A stretch of DNA of 64,000 nucleotides from an uncultured Phascolarctobacterium sp. GTDB lineage: Bacteria > Bacillota > Negativicutes > Acidaminococcales > Acidaminococcaceae. Position 1 is the stretch's first letter, and every line of letters starts with the position of its first letter. Location: the NCBI GenBank assembly GCA_900552005.1, contig URXU01000003.1, forward strand, positions 1 through 64,000. Direction: 5' to 3'. Shown in pieces: positions 16,339-24,795 of this stretch. The position numbers and the translations under genes are program-made. The notes beneath the pieces are model-generated. The model was not told the DNA's origin, ran no database searches, and worked only from the letters and a program-made list of their open reading frames with translations.

Positions 16339-16986
16339 ATGAAATTTATAATCAGTCTTTTGCTAAGCCTGCTGTTAATTACCTCCGCAGCCGCGGCTTC
16401 TGACAGTGACCGCTGGCTTTTAGCCGGTACGGACTCACCCAATAATACGGCCTGGTATATTGACACAAAAACTTTAAAAGTCAATGACAACAAAACGGTC
16501 ACCTTCTGGGCCAAAGTACTTTTAAATAATCCCAAATATGATATTAAGGAAATCAAGCTTAAATATCTGCTTGCCGCCGATGGCATGCAGCTTACCAAAA
16601 TGCAGGAAATAGGCTACAGCAGCCATGGTGAAATCATCTGGAATAACAATGTAACCAAAACTATTTCCGTTATTCCCGGCTCCGGTCCGGAAAAGCTCAC
16701 ATTATGCGTAGAAAATTTCATCAAGGAAAAGGAAGCAGCCAAAGAAAAAAAAGATTCTGCAGCCAAAGCTGTTCAGCCTTCAAAAGCAGCGCCTCCAGCA
16801 GCATTGACCAGCTCAGAAGCTGAAACTTCAGAGCCTGCTGAAAAAGAAACAGCTCAAATAAACCTGCTGCAAGACAAAGAGCAGGATACTTCAAAACCCA
16901 ACGAGCCAGCTGCATCCGGCAAGCAGAAGCACAATCAGCCTGCTGATGCAGAACGTCAGGCCACTACGGCAGACAAACAATCCTAA
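16339..16986 (+). CDS. Secreted protein, surface-adhesin-E-like domain with low-complexity tail
   Basis: 215 residues. An N-terminal signal peptide (MKFIISLLLSLLLITSAAA, cleavage near residue 20) is followed by a domain of about 105 residues with the pattern W-x-YID-x-x-(T/S)-(L/I) and later FWAKV and PGSGPEKL, resembling the surface-adhesin protein E domain. The last 80 residues are rich in A, E, K, S, P and Q and likely disordered. Function unknown; periplasmic or surface location is inferred. It has its own promoter with an operator-like palindrome and ends at a bidirectional terminator. Confidence 0.75.
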   Translation: MKFIISLLLSLLLITSAAAASDSDRWLLAGTDSPNNTAWYIDTKTLKVNDNKTVTFWAKVLLNNPKYDIKEIKLKYLLAADGMQLTKMQEIGYSSHGEIIWNNNVTKTISVIPGSGPEKLTLCVENFIKEKEAAKEKKDSAAKAVQPSKAAPPAALTSSEAETSEPAEKETAQINLLQDKEQDTSKPNEPAASGKQKHNQPADAERQATTADKQS

Positions 16987-16994
16987 AATAAAAA

Positions 16995-17036
16995 AGAGAT
17001 TATTTTAACATATACGTTAAAATAATCTCTTTTTTT
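16995..17036. terminator. Bidirectional rho-independent terminator
   Basis: 15-bp perfect stem AGAGATTATTTTAAC / GTTAAAATAATCTCT with a 6-nt loop, A-run before and T-run after; shared by the convergent secreted-protein and MFS genes. Confidence 0.9.
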
Positions 17037-17049
17037 GTTTATTCGTAAC

Positions 17050-18240
17050 TCAAACGGCCATTTGCCCTTCATGACGATGGCGGATAAATACAGCCAAACT
17101 AATTAACAGCAGAAATACTCCTCCCACATAAAAGACTGTTTTCAGAGTGAAAAAAGTTGCCAAGGCTCCGCCGGCCAGCGGTCCTATCATGGAGCCAAGC
17201 TGCTGCGCTGAAAACATAAATCCAAAGATGCGTCCCCGCTGGCTGTGTTTAGTCTTATTGGTCAAAATCGCACTAATAGAAGGATTAATGCCAGCAAAAA
17301 ACATGCCAACAATAAAATTGACAATGGCAAAATTCCATAAAGTTTCCGGCAGGGCTGAAGCAATCGTAGCTGCCCCTGATAAAGCAGCAGCTAATCCCAG
17401 CGATACATAAAAACCTCTGCGCTGGCCAAAACGTCCCCAAAAAGGCGCAGTAATCGCACTGGCTACACCTATCAAAGAAAATACCAGTCCGGAAATAAAA
17501 ATAATATTATCCATACTGTGATTAAGTTCAGCCACATAAAGGCTTAAAATAGGCTGAACCAATAGGATAACCATCTGTACAACACCCGCATAAAGCAGAG
17601 TTTCCATCACTGCCGGCTGTCCAAGCAGCTCGCGGTTGCTTTCTTCCGGCTGTTCGGCTGCAGCCGCAGCTTTGGGCGGCTCAGGGATATAAACATAAAA
17701 AACTATGGTAATTAACAACAGCATGATACCGCCAAAATAAAAAGAGGCGCGCATCCCAAAAACCGAAGCCAAGAAACCGCCTATCAGCGGTCCTACAACA
17801 TTGCCCACGGTCAAGCCGGACTGCATAATTCCAAGACTCACGCCCAATTTATCAAGTGGTACGCTGGACGTAGCAATAGCCAGACAAACCGACCATAACC
17901 CAGCTGCAAAACCATGCAGCACACGAACGCAGAACATCTGCTCCGGTGAAGTTACCACTGCTCCCAAAAGATAAACTATGCTCAGTCCCAGTCCGGAACG
18001 AATGGCCATCAGCTTCTTACCCTTCTTATCTGCCATTCTGCCCCATATAGGCGACATGATACCGCCTATTAAAAAAGTAACGGAGAAAATAGCTCCTGAC
18101 CACATTTTTACATCAGCCTGCGAAACCCCAAGCTCCTTAATCAGGTACATAGGCAGAAACGGAATCAGCATAGTGTAACTGGCTGACATAAGAATGACGT
18201 TAGCAGTAAGGATGGCTAAAATAATTTTCCAGTTTTTCAT
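17050..18240 (-). CDS. MFS transporter, DHA1-type multidrug efflux
   Basis: 396 residues with 12 predicted membrane helices in two halves joined by a charged loop near residue 190-205. Motif A of the family appears as GRMADKKGKK after helix 2, and the antiporter motif C-like G-x-x-x-GPLIGG follows in helix 5 (GNVVGPLIGGFLA). These mark drug:H+ antiporters of the MdtG/TetA type. Substrate is not deducible. The gene stands alone on the minus strand. Confidence 0.85.
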   Translation of the reverse strand: MKNWKIILAILTANVILMSASYTMLIPFLPMYLIKELGVSQADVKMWSGAIFSVTFLIGGIMSPIWGRMADKKGKKLMAIRSGLGLSIVYLLGAVVTSPEQMFCVRVLHGFAAGLWSVCLAIATSSVPLDKLGVSLGIMQSGLTVGNVVGPLIGGFLASVFGMRASFYFGGIMLLLITIVFYVYIPEPPKAAAAAEQPEESNRELLGQPAVMETLLYAGVVQMVILLVQPILSLYVAELNHSMDNIIFISGLVFSLIGVASAITAPFWGRFGQRRGFYVSLGLAAALSGAATIASALPETLWNFAIVNFIVGMFFAGINPSISAILTNKTKHSQRGRIFGFMFSAQQLGSMIGPLAGGALATFFTLKTVFYVGGVFLLLISLAVFIRHRHEGQMAV

Positions 18241-18351
18241 TATTCAACTTCTTTCTTTTTCTTGATATTCGTGAAGGTTTATTGATAAAAGATGTTAAAT
18301 ATTATAACAAAAGATATTTTATTAGTAAACAATACTCATAAATATAAAAAC

Positions 18352-18380
18352 AAAAGGGATCTGCTTCACAGACCCCTTTT
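18352..18380 (-). terminator. Rho-independent terminator after flavodoxin gene
   Basis: Stem on the minus strand AAAAGGG-x-TCTG / CAGA-x-CCCTTTT with a 5-nt loop, followed by GTTTTTAT. Located 55 bp downstream of the flavodoxin stop. Confidence 0.75.
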
Positions 18381-18434
18381 GTTCTTTGGAGGAGAAAATA
18401 TATTCACCTGACTAACAGGTAAATGTCTAATAAA

Positions 18435-18860
18435 TTATTGTGCGGACAACAGCCTGCCTATTTCAGCACAAGCCTTCAAAGCATTCTGATCCGGTTCATC
18501 CATAGCCAAAACACCCGGCGCAATTAACTGTGCTCCGGCAGCGGTAATCCTTGCTTCCCAGTCATGCATATAAGAACCACCCCAGCCATAGGAGCCAAAT
18601 AAGGCAATTTTCTTATCCACTATCAATTTTTCCAATTCCGTAAAAAATGGTTCAAACTCATATTCTTCCAGTACCTCTACTCCCATGGCCGGACAGCCAA
18701 GAGCCAATGCCGGATATTTTGCTGCTTCCGCAGCAGAAATCTTTCCTACTTCTGTCAAAACAGCTTCAGCACCGGAACTGTTGATTGCTTCAGCAACAGC
18801 CTGTGCCATTATATAAGTATGTCCCGTTCCGCTCCAGTAAATTACAGGTATCTTTTTCAT
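18435..18860 (-). CDS. Flavodoxin
   Basis: 141 residues, short-chain flavodoxin. The FMN phosphate loop is WSGTGHTYIMA (residues 9-19), and the isoalloxazine-binding loops are CPAMGVEVLEE near 55 and GSYGWGGSYMHDWE near 88. It carries one or two low-potential electrons and typically replaces ferredoxin when iron is short. It follows the DUF3793 gene by 11 bp and is surely cotranscribed with it under the operator-like repeats upstream. Confidence 0.93.
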   Translation of the reverse strand: MKKIPVIYWSGTGHTYIMAQAVAEAINSSGAEAVLTEVGKISAAEAAKYPALALGCPAMGVEVLEEYEFEPFFTELEKLIVDKKIALFGSYGWGGSYMHDWEARITAAGAQLIAPGVLAMDEPDQNALKACAEIGRLLSAQ

Positions 18861-18871
18861 AAATAACCTCC

Positions 18872-19447
18872 TTACGCAGTTATTACCGCCTTATAAAGCG
18901 ACAGGCCGTCAGCAAGTTTCTGCAATATGGAGTCTCTGCATTTTTCATAAACCGCAAAAACTCTTTTAGCCTGCTCTACATCTCCATAAACCTTCCAATA
19001 GCCGCTGTATTTGCAGCTTTTGCCTTTATTTATCACAAATCCCAGGACATCTTCCAGCGGATAGCCGAGAAAAATGCCAATTTCATGAGGAAATTCACAG
19101 CTATATTGCAGCCTTTTTTCCAAAGTCAGCAAATCTTCTTCCAATGAGCTGTATCTGCCGTACCCGACTGATGCAAGATAATTACGGCAAGCCTTATTCT
19201 TTAATAAACATCCCAGCTCCACGGCCTGGTAAATAAGCAGCAGCCTTTTCTGATTGCAGGAACATATCTGGCGAAAAACAATTTTCTGCGCAGCAAACTG
19301 CCTGTTATACTCAGTAAGCAGCATTTTCAGCTCTTGCTCTTTTATTTGCGGCAAGGAAATCAAATTAGCCGGTTTTATGCCCATGAGAACAGGTGCACAA
19401 TGAAAGGCCAGCAGTTCATCAAAATCTCGAAAACCGAATATTGGCAT
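18872..19447 (-). CDS. DUF3793 family protein
   Basis: 191 residues of a family of unknown function common in anaerobic Firmicutes and often next to a flavodoxin, as here. Visible: FHCAPVLMGIKPANLISL at residues 11-28, and a C-terminal GIFLGYPLEDVLGF motif near 130. No membrane segment or signal peptide. The frame is open to 19537, but the ATG at 19447 has a perfect AAGGAGG at 6 bp and gives the conserved N-terminus. Probably an iron- or redox-linked role with the flavodoxin; this is context-based only. Confidence 0.85.
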   Translation of the reverse strand: MPIFGFRDFDELLAFHCAPVLMGIKPANLISLPQIKEQELKMLLTEYNRQFAAQKIVFRQICSCNQKRLLLIYQAVELGCLLKNKACRNYLASVGYGRYSSLEEDLLTLEKRLQYSCEFPHEIGIFLGYPLEDVLGFVINKGKSCKYSGYWKVYGDVEQAKRVFAVYEKCRDSILQKLADGLSLYKAVITA

Positions 19448-19466
19448 GACTTCCTCCTTATAGTGC

Positions 19467-19485
19467 TGATAGTTGCTGCTAACCA
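19467..19485 (-). promoter_or_regulatory. Operator-like site 1 upstream of DUF3793/flavodoxin
   Basis: On the minus strand GGTTAGCAGCAACTATC, located just downstream of a possible promoter (TTGACT, 17 bp, TACTCT). It matches site 2 in 15 of 17 positions, in opposite orientation. Confidence 0.55.
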
Positions 19486-19551
19486 ATGCAGAGTATGAAG
19501 ATGCAAAGGGATAGTCAAGGTAAAATATACAAAACAATTAATTTTCTGTTT

Positions 19552-19570
19552 TGGTTAGCAGTAACTAACT
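19552..19570 (+). promoter_or_regulatory. Operator-like site 2 upstream of DUF3793/flavodoxin
   Basis: GGTTAGCAGTAACTAAC, containing the dyad GTTAG-N6-CTAAC. The TTAG/CTAA half-sites recall DtxR/IdeR-type metal-repressor boxes, which would fit iron control of a flavodoxin. Confidence 0.55.
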
Positions 19571-19598
19571 ATGTTTTGATTATATCACGCCTTTTTTG

Positions 19599-19616
19599 AG
19601 TTAGCAAGCGCTAATT
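19599..19616 (+). promoter_or_regulatory. Operator-like site 3 upstream of DUF3793/flavodoxin
   Basis: GTTAGCAAGCGCTAAT, with the dyad TTAGC-N4-GCTAA. A third copy of the GTTAGCA core within 150 bp of the DUF3793 promoter. Confidence 0.5.
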
Positions 19617-19645
19617 TTATTTTTTTAAATTTTTTCTCAGCAAGC

Positions 19646-19683
19646 AAAAAGGTGCAGGATCATTACTCATCCTGCACCTTTTT
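19646..19683. terminator. Rho-independent terminator overlapping the hisC stop
   Basis: 15-bp stem AAAAAGGTGCAGGAT / ATCCTGCACCTTTTT; on the minus strand a T-run follows. The inner arm encodes the last HisC codons and the stop lies in the loop. Confidence 0.88.
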
Positions 19684-20889
19684 GCCATGTACGGCAGCAT
19701 CCGTTACCAAAAGAGCCAGCTGCTGCCTGATTATTTTATTTTCCTCCGGTAATACAACGCTAAGCCTGATGCATCCCTGCAGCTGCTGATGGTCAGAAAA
19801 ATCTGCCGTCAAAATACCGTGACTTAAAAGATACCGATATATAAACCGGCCGCTCTTTACTTGGCAAGGAAGCTCTGCCTCCCGTCCGTAAACCTCATCG
19901 TAGCTTTCCGCAAAAACAGCAGCCATTGCGCTGCTGGCCCGGAATAAAACAAAATTAGCGGCCGACGGCCATACTTCAAAGCCGCGGCTCTGCAAAAATT
20001 CCGCTAAAAGATTGCGCTCCGCAACAACCTGCTTTATCAGCGGTCTGTAGAGCTGTTTATTTTCATAAACTGTTTTCGCCGCCAGTAAGGTATATGCGCT
20101 TACCTGATACGGCAGCAGCGCCTTACCCACTGCTCTGATAATACCGCTGCAGCCTACGGCATAACCGCAGCGCAGCCCAGCCAGGCCATAAGCTTTAGAA
20201 AAGGTACGTACACACAAAAGATTGCTGTATTTATTACTGATTGTCAGAACGGAACCAGCTACCAGCCAGATTTTATTTAAAGGCCTCATATCAAGACTGT
20301 CCACATCACCGCCGCCGGCAAATTCCATACAGGCTTCATCTACCACTACCGGACAGGAAACAGAAGCAATAATTTTTTCCACCTGCGGCAGAGGATTATA
20401 ATTGCCCGTAGGATTATTAGGATTGCAGATAATCAAAAGCGCAACCTGCTCTTCCCTGCAAAATCTGATTACGGCCTCAGCGTCAAGATAGCCGTCTGCG
20501 CTCAAACTGTATGGCGCTGCCAGGCTGTCCGATAACTGAACACAAGTATCGTACAGTTCAAAGGAGGGAGCCGGAAAGGCAATTTTGCGTCCCGCTCCGC
20601 CAAAAACGTAGCAGGCCTTCTGCAATAATTCGCCGGCGCCGTTGCCAATACACACATTATCGGCTGGCAAATCCAGTTCCTGCGCAATGGTATGCGCCAG
20701 ATTTTCTGCCTGAATAGGCGGATAACGATGAAAGGGAAAAGCTTCCGTCAGCTGCTTTATTTTATCTCGTACCTGCTGGGGCATGGGATAATTATTTTCA
20801 TTGGTGTCTGCAATAATTTTTGCCTGAACATGCTCTACCGTGTAATTGCGCAGATTCTCAATACTTTGGCGAATACGATATTCACTCAT
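19663..20889 (-). CDS. hisC: Histidinol-phosphate aminotransferase-like, PLP-dependent
   Basis: About 408 residues of the class I/II aminotransferase fold. PLP-binding features: NPNNPTGNY near residue 152, VVDEACMEF near 178, and FSKAYGLAGLRCGY near 228 with the Schiff-base Lys in SKA. HisC converts imidazole-acetol phosphate and glutamate to histidinol phosphate; many paralogues act on aromatic amino acids, so the substrate is not certain because no other his gene is nearby. The ATG at 20889 lies 9 bp after GAGG; 20898 is an alternative. It is 11 bp behind yerC. Confidence 0.85.
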   Translation of the reverse strand: MSEYRIRQSIENLRNYTVEHVQAKIIADTNENNYPMPQQVRDKIKQLTEAFPFHRYPPIQAENLAHTIAQELDLPADNVCIGNGAGELLQKACYVFGGAGRKIAFPAPSFELYDTCVQLSDSLAAPYSLSADGYLDAEAVIRFCREEQVALLIICNPNNPTGNYNPLPQVEKIIASVSCPVVVDEACMEFAGGGDVDSLDMRPLNKIWLVAGSVLTISNKYSNLLCVRTFSKAYGLAGLRCGYAVGCSGIIRAVGKALLPYQVSAYTLLAAKTVYENKQLYRPLIKQVVAERNLLAEFLQSRGFEVWPSAANFVLFRASSAMAAVFAESYDEVYGREAELPCQVKSGRFIYRYLLSHGILTADFSDHQQLQGCIRLSVVLPEENKIIRQQLALLVTDAAVHGKKVQDE

Positions 20890-20900
20890 CGCAGTCATCC

Positions 20901-21197
20901 TCAATCCTGCTTTCTGCGGATTACGGGCATCACGGAATTATAACCGTCCGCTCCGTATACCAGACAGCGTTTAACTCTGGAAATAGTTGCCGTGCTGGCA
21001 CCGGTTTTTTCAACTATGGTTTCATAAATACAGCCTTCATCCAGCATTCTGGCAACTTCCAAACGCTGGGCCAGAGCCTTTAGTTCGCTGATAGTACAGA
21101 TATCTTCAAAGAAACGATAACATTGCTCTTTATCCTGCAAGCTCAAAATAGCCGTAAACAGCTGATCAGTAAGTGCATCTCTCAATTTATCCGTCAT
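20901..21197 (-). CDS. yerC: YerC/YecD family TrpR-like regulator
   Basis: 98 residues, all-helical TrpR-superfamily DNA-binding protein. The helix-turn-helix is ETIVEKTGASTATISRVKRCL near residues 58-78, and the upstream FFEDICTISELKALAQRLEVA matches the family core. The ATG at 21197 follows GAGAGGA; a longer frame to 21233 lacks such a site. It is directly upstream of, and very likely cotranscribed with, the hisC-like gene, suggesting that it regulates that operon or tryptophan/histidine metabolism. Confidence 0.9.
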   Translation of the reverse strand: MTDKLRDALTDQLFTAILSLQDKEQCYRFFEDICTISELKALAQRLEVARMLDEGCIYETIVEKTGASTATISRVKRCLVYGADGYNSVMPVIRRKQD

Positions 21198-21291
21198 AAT
21201 GAAATCCTCTCTTACAATATAATCTGATATCATTACTTTATCACTTTATCTTGCGAAAGACAAGATAAAAATATCTGCATCAATATTTTTG

Positions 21292-21320
21292 TTGACAATA
21301 TATAAAAAACATTGTATTAT
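21292..21320 (+). promoter_or_regulatory. Sigma70 promoter of the met riboswitch operon
   Basis: TTGACA at 21292-21297, 17-bp spacer, TATTAT at 21315-21320; transcription should begin near 21327, 17 nt before the SAM aptamer. Confidence 0.85.
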
Positions 21321-21343
21321 TTACTCATTAACTTAACAGTTAT

Positions 21344-21497
21344 TTCATCAAGAGTAGCCGAGGGACTGGCCCAATGAAGCTACGGCAACCACACTCAATG
21401 TGAACGGTGCCAAATCCAACGGAGTTTATCCGGCAGATGAAGATGTGCTTGACACTAACAACATGTACCCTTCACTGACTGGTGAAGGGTTTTTTTA
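21344..21497 (+). ncRNA. SAM-I (S-box) riboswitch with terminator
   Basis: The aptamer runs from about 21344 to 21441. P1 is TTCATC (21344-21349) with GATGAA (21436-21441); the conserved core AAGAG...GAGGGACTGGCCC-ATGAAGC...CGGCAACC and GGTGCCAA(A)TCC is intact. The expression platform ends in a terminator, ACCCTTCAC / GGTGAAGGGT with T7 (21467-21497). Bound S-adenosylmethionine should favour the terminator and switch off metNIQ. Confidence 0.95.
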
Positions 21498-21527
21498 TTC
21501 TGCAAATCAAGAAAGGATGCTGTTTTT

Positions 21528-22565
21528 ATGATAGAACTTGTTAATGTCGAAAAAACCTATTACAGCAAGGCAGGTAATATCCAGGCCTTGAAAAAAACCA
21601 ATCTGCAAATTAATGAAGGCGAAATCTTCGGTATCATCGGTTTATCCGGTGCCGGTAAGTCCACCCTGGTGCGCTGCATCAATATGCTGGAAAAACCAAC
21701 GGCCGGAAAAGTATTTGTCAATGGCGCCGAAATGACGGCCATGAGCGATGCCCAGTTACGTAAGGCACGTCAAAGCATTGGCATGATTTTCCAGCATTTT
21801 AATCTGTTGGCTTCCCGCACCGTCTATGATAATATTGCTTTTCCTCTGGAAATTCAGGGTCTTGGCAAGGAAGAAATTGCCAAAAGAGTACGTCCTCTGC
21901 TGGAACTTGTACAGCTTGAATCCCGAGCTGACTACTATCCCAGTCAATTGTCCGGCGGTCAGAAGCAGCGTGTAGGTATAGCCCGCGCCCTGGCCAGCAA
22001 TCCTAAGGTACTGCTGTGCGATGAGGCTACTTCCGCTCTGGACCCGCAGACCACCAAATCCATTCTGGAACTTTTGAAAGATATCAATAAAAAAATGAAT
22101 CTGACCATCGTTATGATTACTCACCAGATGGAAGTTGTCAAAGCCATTTGTGACCGGGTGGCCGTTATTGAAAACGGCAATATCATAGAGGAAGGTTCCA
22201 TGATTGAAGTCTTTACCAATCCTCAGCACCCCACTACCAAAGAATTCACCAAGAGTGCTACCAATGATAATTTTTCCGCAATGATTAAAAATATGAATCT
22301 GTCCGAGCACTACAGCGAAGGCAGCAAATTAATCACCCGTATTTCCTTCTTAGGCAACTCGGCCGGCGAACCCATTGTTTCCGGTATGGTAAAGAAATTT
22401 GACGTTGACGTAAGTATTCTGTACGGCAATATTGATCATTTGAAAGATGTCCCCTTCGGTACGCTGGTAATCGAAATTTCCGGCTCCAAGGAAGGTATTG
22501 AAAACGCTCTGGCATATCTGCACGGCCAGGATCTGAAAACGGAGGTAATTGGTTATGAGTCCTGA
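21528..22565 (+). CDS. metN: Methionine ABC transporter ATP-binding protein MetN
   Basis: 345 residues. ABC ATPase domain about 1-245 with Walker A GLSGAGKST near 38, signature LSGGQKQR near 142, Walker B VLLCDEATSALD near 162 and the switch His in MITHQMEVV near 198. Residues 265-345 form the NIL domain, which binds methionine and inhibits transport when internal methionine is high. It energises the MetI permease. First gene under the SAM-I riboswitch. Confidence 0.97.
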   Translation: MIELVNVEKTYYSKAGNIQALKKTNLQINEGEIFGIIGLSGAGKSTLVRCINMLEKPTAGKVFVNGAEMTAMSDAQLRKARQSIGMIFQHFNLLASRTVYDNIAFPLEIQGLGKEEIAKRVRPLLELVQLESRADYYPSQLSGGQKQRVGIARALASNPKVLLCDEATSALDPQTTKSILELLKDINKKMNLTIVMITHQMEVVKAICDRVAVIENGNIIEEGSMIEVFTNPQHPTTKEFTKSATNDNFSAMIKNMNLSEHYSEGSKLITRISFLGNSAGEPIVSGMVKKFDVDVSILYGNIDHLKDVPFGTLVIEISGSKEGIENALAYLHGQDLKTEVIGYES

Positions 22566-23214
22566 TATGATTAATCTTTTAATAAAATCCTTTTTTGAAA
22601 CCTGCTACATGGTAGCAGCTTCTACTATTATGGCTACGGTCATCGGTATTCCCCTCGGCGTTATTTTGACGGTTACCCGCAAAGACCATATTCTGCCAAA
22701 TGCTGCTATTAATTCCATTTTGGGCGCCATTGTCAATGCTACCCGCTCTACACCTTTTATTATTCTCATGGTAGCCATCATCCCGCTGACACGCATGATT
22801 GTCGGTTCTTCCATCGGCACTACGGCAGCCATCGTTCCTCTGACCATTTCTGCGGCTCCCTTTATCGCCCGCATTATTGAGTCTTCCCTGCTGGAAATCA
22901 ACCCCGGTGTAATTGAAGCGGCACAGGCTATGGGCGCCAGTCCCATGCAGATTATCACCAAAGTACTGCTTCCCGAAGCACTGCACTCCATTGTTTTAGG
23001 CGTAACACTGGCTATCATCAGCCTGATTGGTTATTCCGCCATGGCCGGCGCCTTGGGCGGCGGCGGTCTTGGTGACTTGGCAATCCGCTACGGTTATCAG
23101 CGTTTTCAGCTGGACGTCATGATTACCACTGTTATCATCCTGATTATCATGGTTCAGGCTATGCAGTCCTTTGGCAACTGGATGTCCAAAAAACTCAATA
23201 AAAACAAACTGTAA
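22555..23214 (+). CDS. metI: Methionine ABC transporter permease MetI
   Basis: 219 residues, five or so membrane helices, with the binding-protein-dependent permease loop EAAQAMGASPMQIITKVLLPEA near 120-140 that docks with MetN. The ATG at 22555 has GGAGG 9 bp upstream; a TTG six bases earlier is less likely. It overlaps metN by 11 bp. Confidence 0.95.
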   Translation: MSPDMINLLIKSFFETCYMVAASTIMATVIGIPLGVILTVTRKDHILPNAAINSILGAIVNATRSTPFIILMVAIIPLTRMIVGSSIGTTAAIVPLTISAAPFIARIIESSLLEINPGVIEAAQAMGASPMQIITKVLLPEALHSIVLGVTLAIISLIGYSAMAGALGGGGLGDLAIRYGYQRFQLDVMITTVIILIIMVQAMQSFGNWMSKKLNKNKL

Positions 23215-23276
23215 AACCAAACGGCCTTGGCTGTTTAAATATAAAATTTATCTGCTATTATCAGGAGGAATTCAAC

Positions 23277-24089
23277 ATGAAAAATATTTTTAAGCTTTTT
23301 GCAGCAGCTATTTGTCTGCTGGCTTTTCTGGCCGCAGGCTGCGGTTCTGACAACAGCAAAGACAGCCAGGGACCCATTAAAATCGGCGTAACCGCCGGCC
23401 CGCATGCTGAAATTATGGACAATGTAAAAAAACTTGCGGCTAAAGAAGGCCTGCAGCTGGAAGTAGTAGAATTTTCCGATTATGTAACTCCCAATGTTTC
23501 CCTATATCAGGAAGAAATCTTTGCCAACAGCATGCAGCATGCGCCCTACCTGGCTGCAACCAAGGAAAAAGAGCCTAAATTTGATCTGGTAGAAGCTTTC
23601 AAAACCGTCAACTTTCCCATGGCTGTTTACTCCAAAACTCTGAAAAAAGGCGATCCCATTCCTGACGGCGCCATTATCGGTATCCCCAACGATCCTTCCA
23701 ACGGCGGCCGCGCTCTGCTTTTACTGGCAGACAAAGGCCTGATTAAAGTTAAAGACAGCAATGACGTTACCACTACCGTTAAGGATATTACCGAAAATCC
23801 TCATAACTACGTTATTCGGGAGCTTGACGCCGCTATTATCCCTAACAGCCTGCCCGATCTTACTATTGCCGTTATCAATGCCAACTATGCCATTCCTGCC
23901 GGCTTGAATCCTACTAACGATTCGCTGCTGCTGGAAAAATCTGATAACCCCTATGTAAATATCTTTGTTACCAAAGAAAAATACAAAGATGATCCGCGCA
24001 TTGCCCAGCTGAAAAAGATTTATCAATCCGACGAAAATAAAAAATTCATTGACGAACACTTCAAAGGTTCCATTGTTGCCGGCTGGTAA
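23277..24089 (+). CDS. metQ: Methionine-binding lipoprotein MetQ
   Basis: 270 residues of the NlpA/MetQ family. A lipoprotein signal (LLAFLAAGC, lipidated Cys at residue 21) is followed by the two-lobed binding domain beginning KIGVTAGPHAEI. The substrate-contact region includes VINANYAIPAGL near 200. It delivers D- or L-methionine to MetI. AGGAGG lies 8 bp upstream of the ATG. Confidence 0.96.
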   Translation: MKNIFKLFAAAICLLAFLAAGCGSDNSKDSQGPIKIGVTAGPHAEIMDNVKKLAAKEGLQLEVVEFSDYVTPNVSLYQEEIFANSMQHAPYLAATKEKEPKFDLVEAFKTVNFPMAVYSKTLKKGDPIPDGAIIGIPNDPSNGGRALLLLADKGLIKVKDSNDVTTTVKDITENPHNYVIRELDAAIIPNSLPDLTIAVINANYAIPAGLNPTNDSLLLEKSDNPYVNIFVTKEKYKDDPRIAQLKKIYQSDENKKFIDEHFKGSIVAGW

Positions 24090-24090
24090 C

Positions 24091-24120
24091 AAAAAGGCTG
24101 CCATAGGCAGCCTTTTTCTT
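24091..24120 (+). terminator. Rho-independent terminator of metNIQ
   Basis: Stem AAAAAGGCTGCC / GGCAGCCTTTTT with a 3-nt loop, directly behind the metQ stop. Confidence 0.93.
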
Positions 24121-24209
24121 TTGCAAAAATTTGACATTTATTTTCATCAACCATATTATAATTTATATAGGCTTATCACCCAGCTTAACTAAAAAGAGGA
24201 GGTATTTTC

Positions 24210-24737
24210 ATGAATATCTGGCATGACATTGATCCCAAACGCATTTCTCCTGATGATTTCTGTGCAGTTATCGAAATTCCCAAAGGCTGCAAAGTAAAAT
24301 ATGAATTAGATAAGGATACCGGCTTGCTGAAAATGGACCGGGTACTTTTCACATCTACGCACTATCCGGCCAACTATGGCTTTATTCCCCGTACCTACGC
24401 TGCTGACCATGATCCGCTGGACGTACTGGTACTCTGCTCCGAAGAAGTTGTTCCGCTTACTTTGATGCGCTGCTATCCCATCGGCGTTATCATTATGGAA
24501 GACAACGGCGATATGGACGAAAAAATTATTGCTATCCCCTTCGGTGATCCCATGTATAATTCCTATACATCCATTACGGAACTGCCGCAGCATATCAGCG
24601 ATGAAATGATTCACTTCTTTTCCGTATATAAATCTTTGGAAGGCAAAAGCACCGCACTGGAGGAAGCTCACGGCGTGGACCGGGCCAAAGAAATTATTAT
24701 TCAATGCCAGCAGCGCTATAAAGACGAATTTTGCTGA
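24210..24737 (+). CDS. ppa: Inorganic pyrophosphatase, family I
   Basis: 175 residues, the usual length of soluble family I enzymes. Hydrolyses pyrophosphate to two phosphates, driving biosynthetic reactions. Signature residues: EIPKGCKVKYELDKDTG near 18-34, PANYGFIPRTY near 50 and DHDPLDVLVL near 65-75, whose aspartates bind Mg. GAGGAGG precedes the ATG. It stands alone between terminators. Confidence 0.96.
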   Translation: MNIWHDIDPKRISPDDFCAVIEIPKGCKVKYELDKDTGLLKMDRVLFTSTHYPANYGFIPRTYAADHDPLDVLVLCSEEVVPLTLMRCYPIGVIIMEDNGDMDEKIIAIPFGDPMYNSYTSITELPQHISDEMIHFFSVYKSLEGKSTALEEAHGVDRAKEIIIQCQQRYKDEFC

Positions 24738-24760
24738 AAGCGTTAATGAAAAACAGGCAT

Positions 24761-24795
24761 AAAAAAACGCATCTGTTAAACAGATGCGTTTTTTT
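24761..24795. terminator. Bidirectional rho-independent terminator
   Basis: 17-bp stem AAAAAAACGCATCTGTT / AACAGATGCGTTTTTTT with a single-base centre. It ends ppa on plus; on minus it overlaps the last codons of the TetR gene. Confidence 0.9.
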
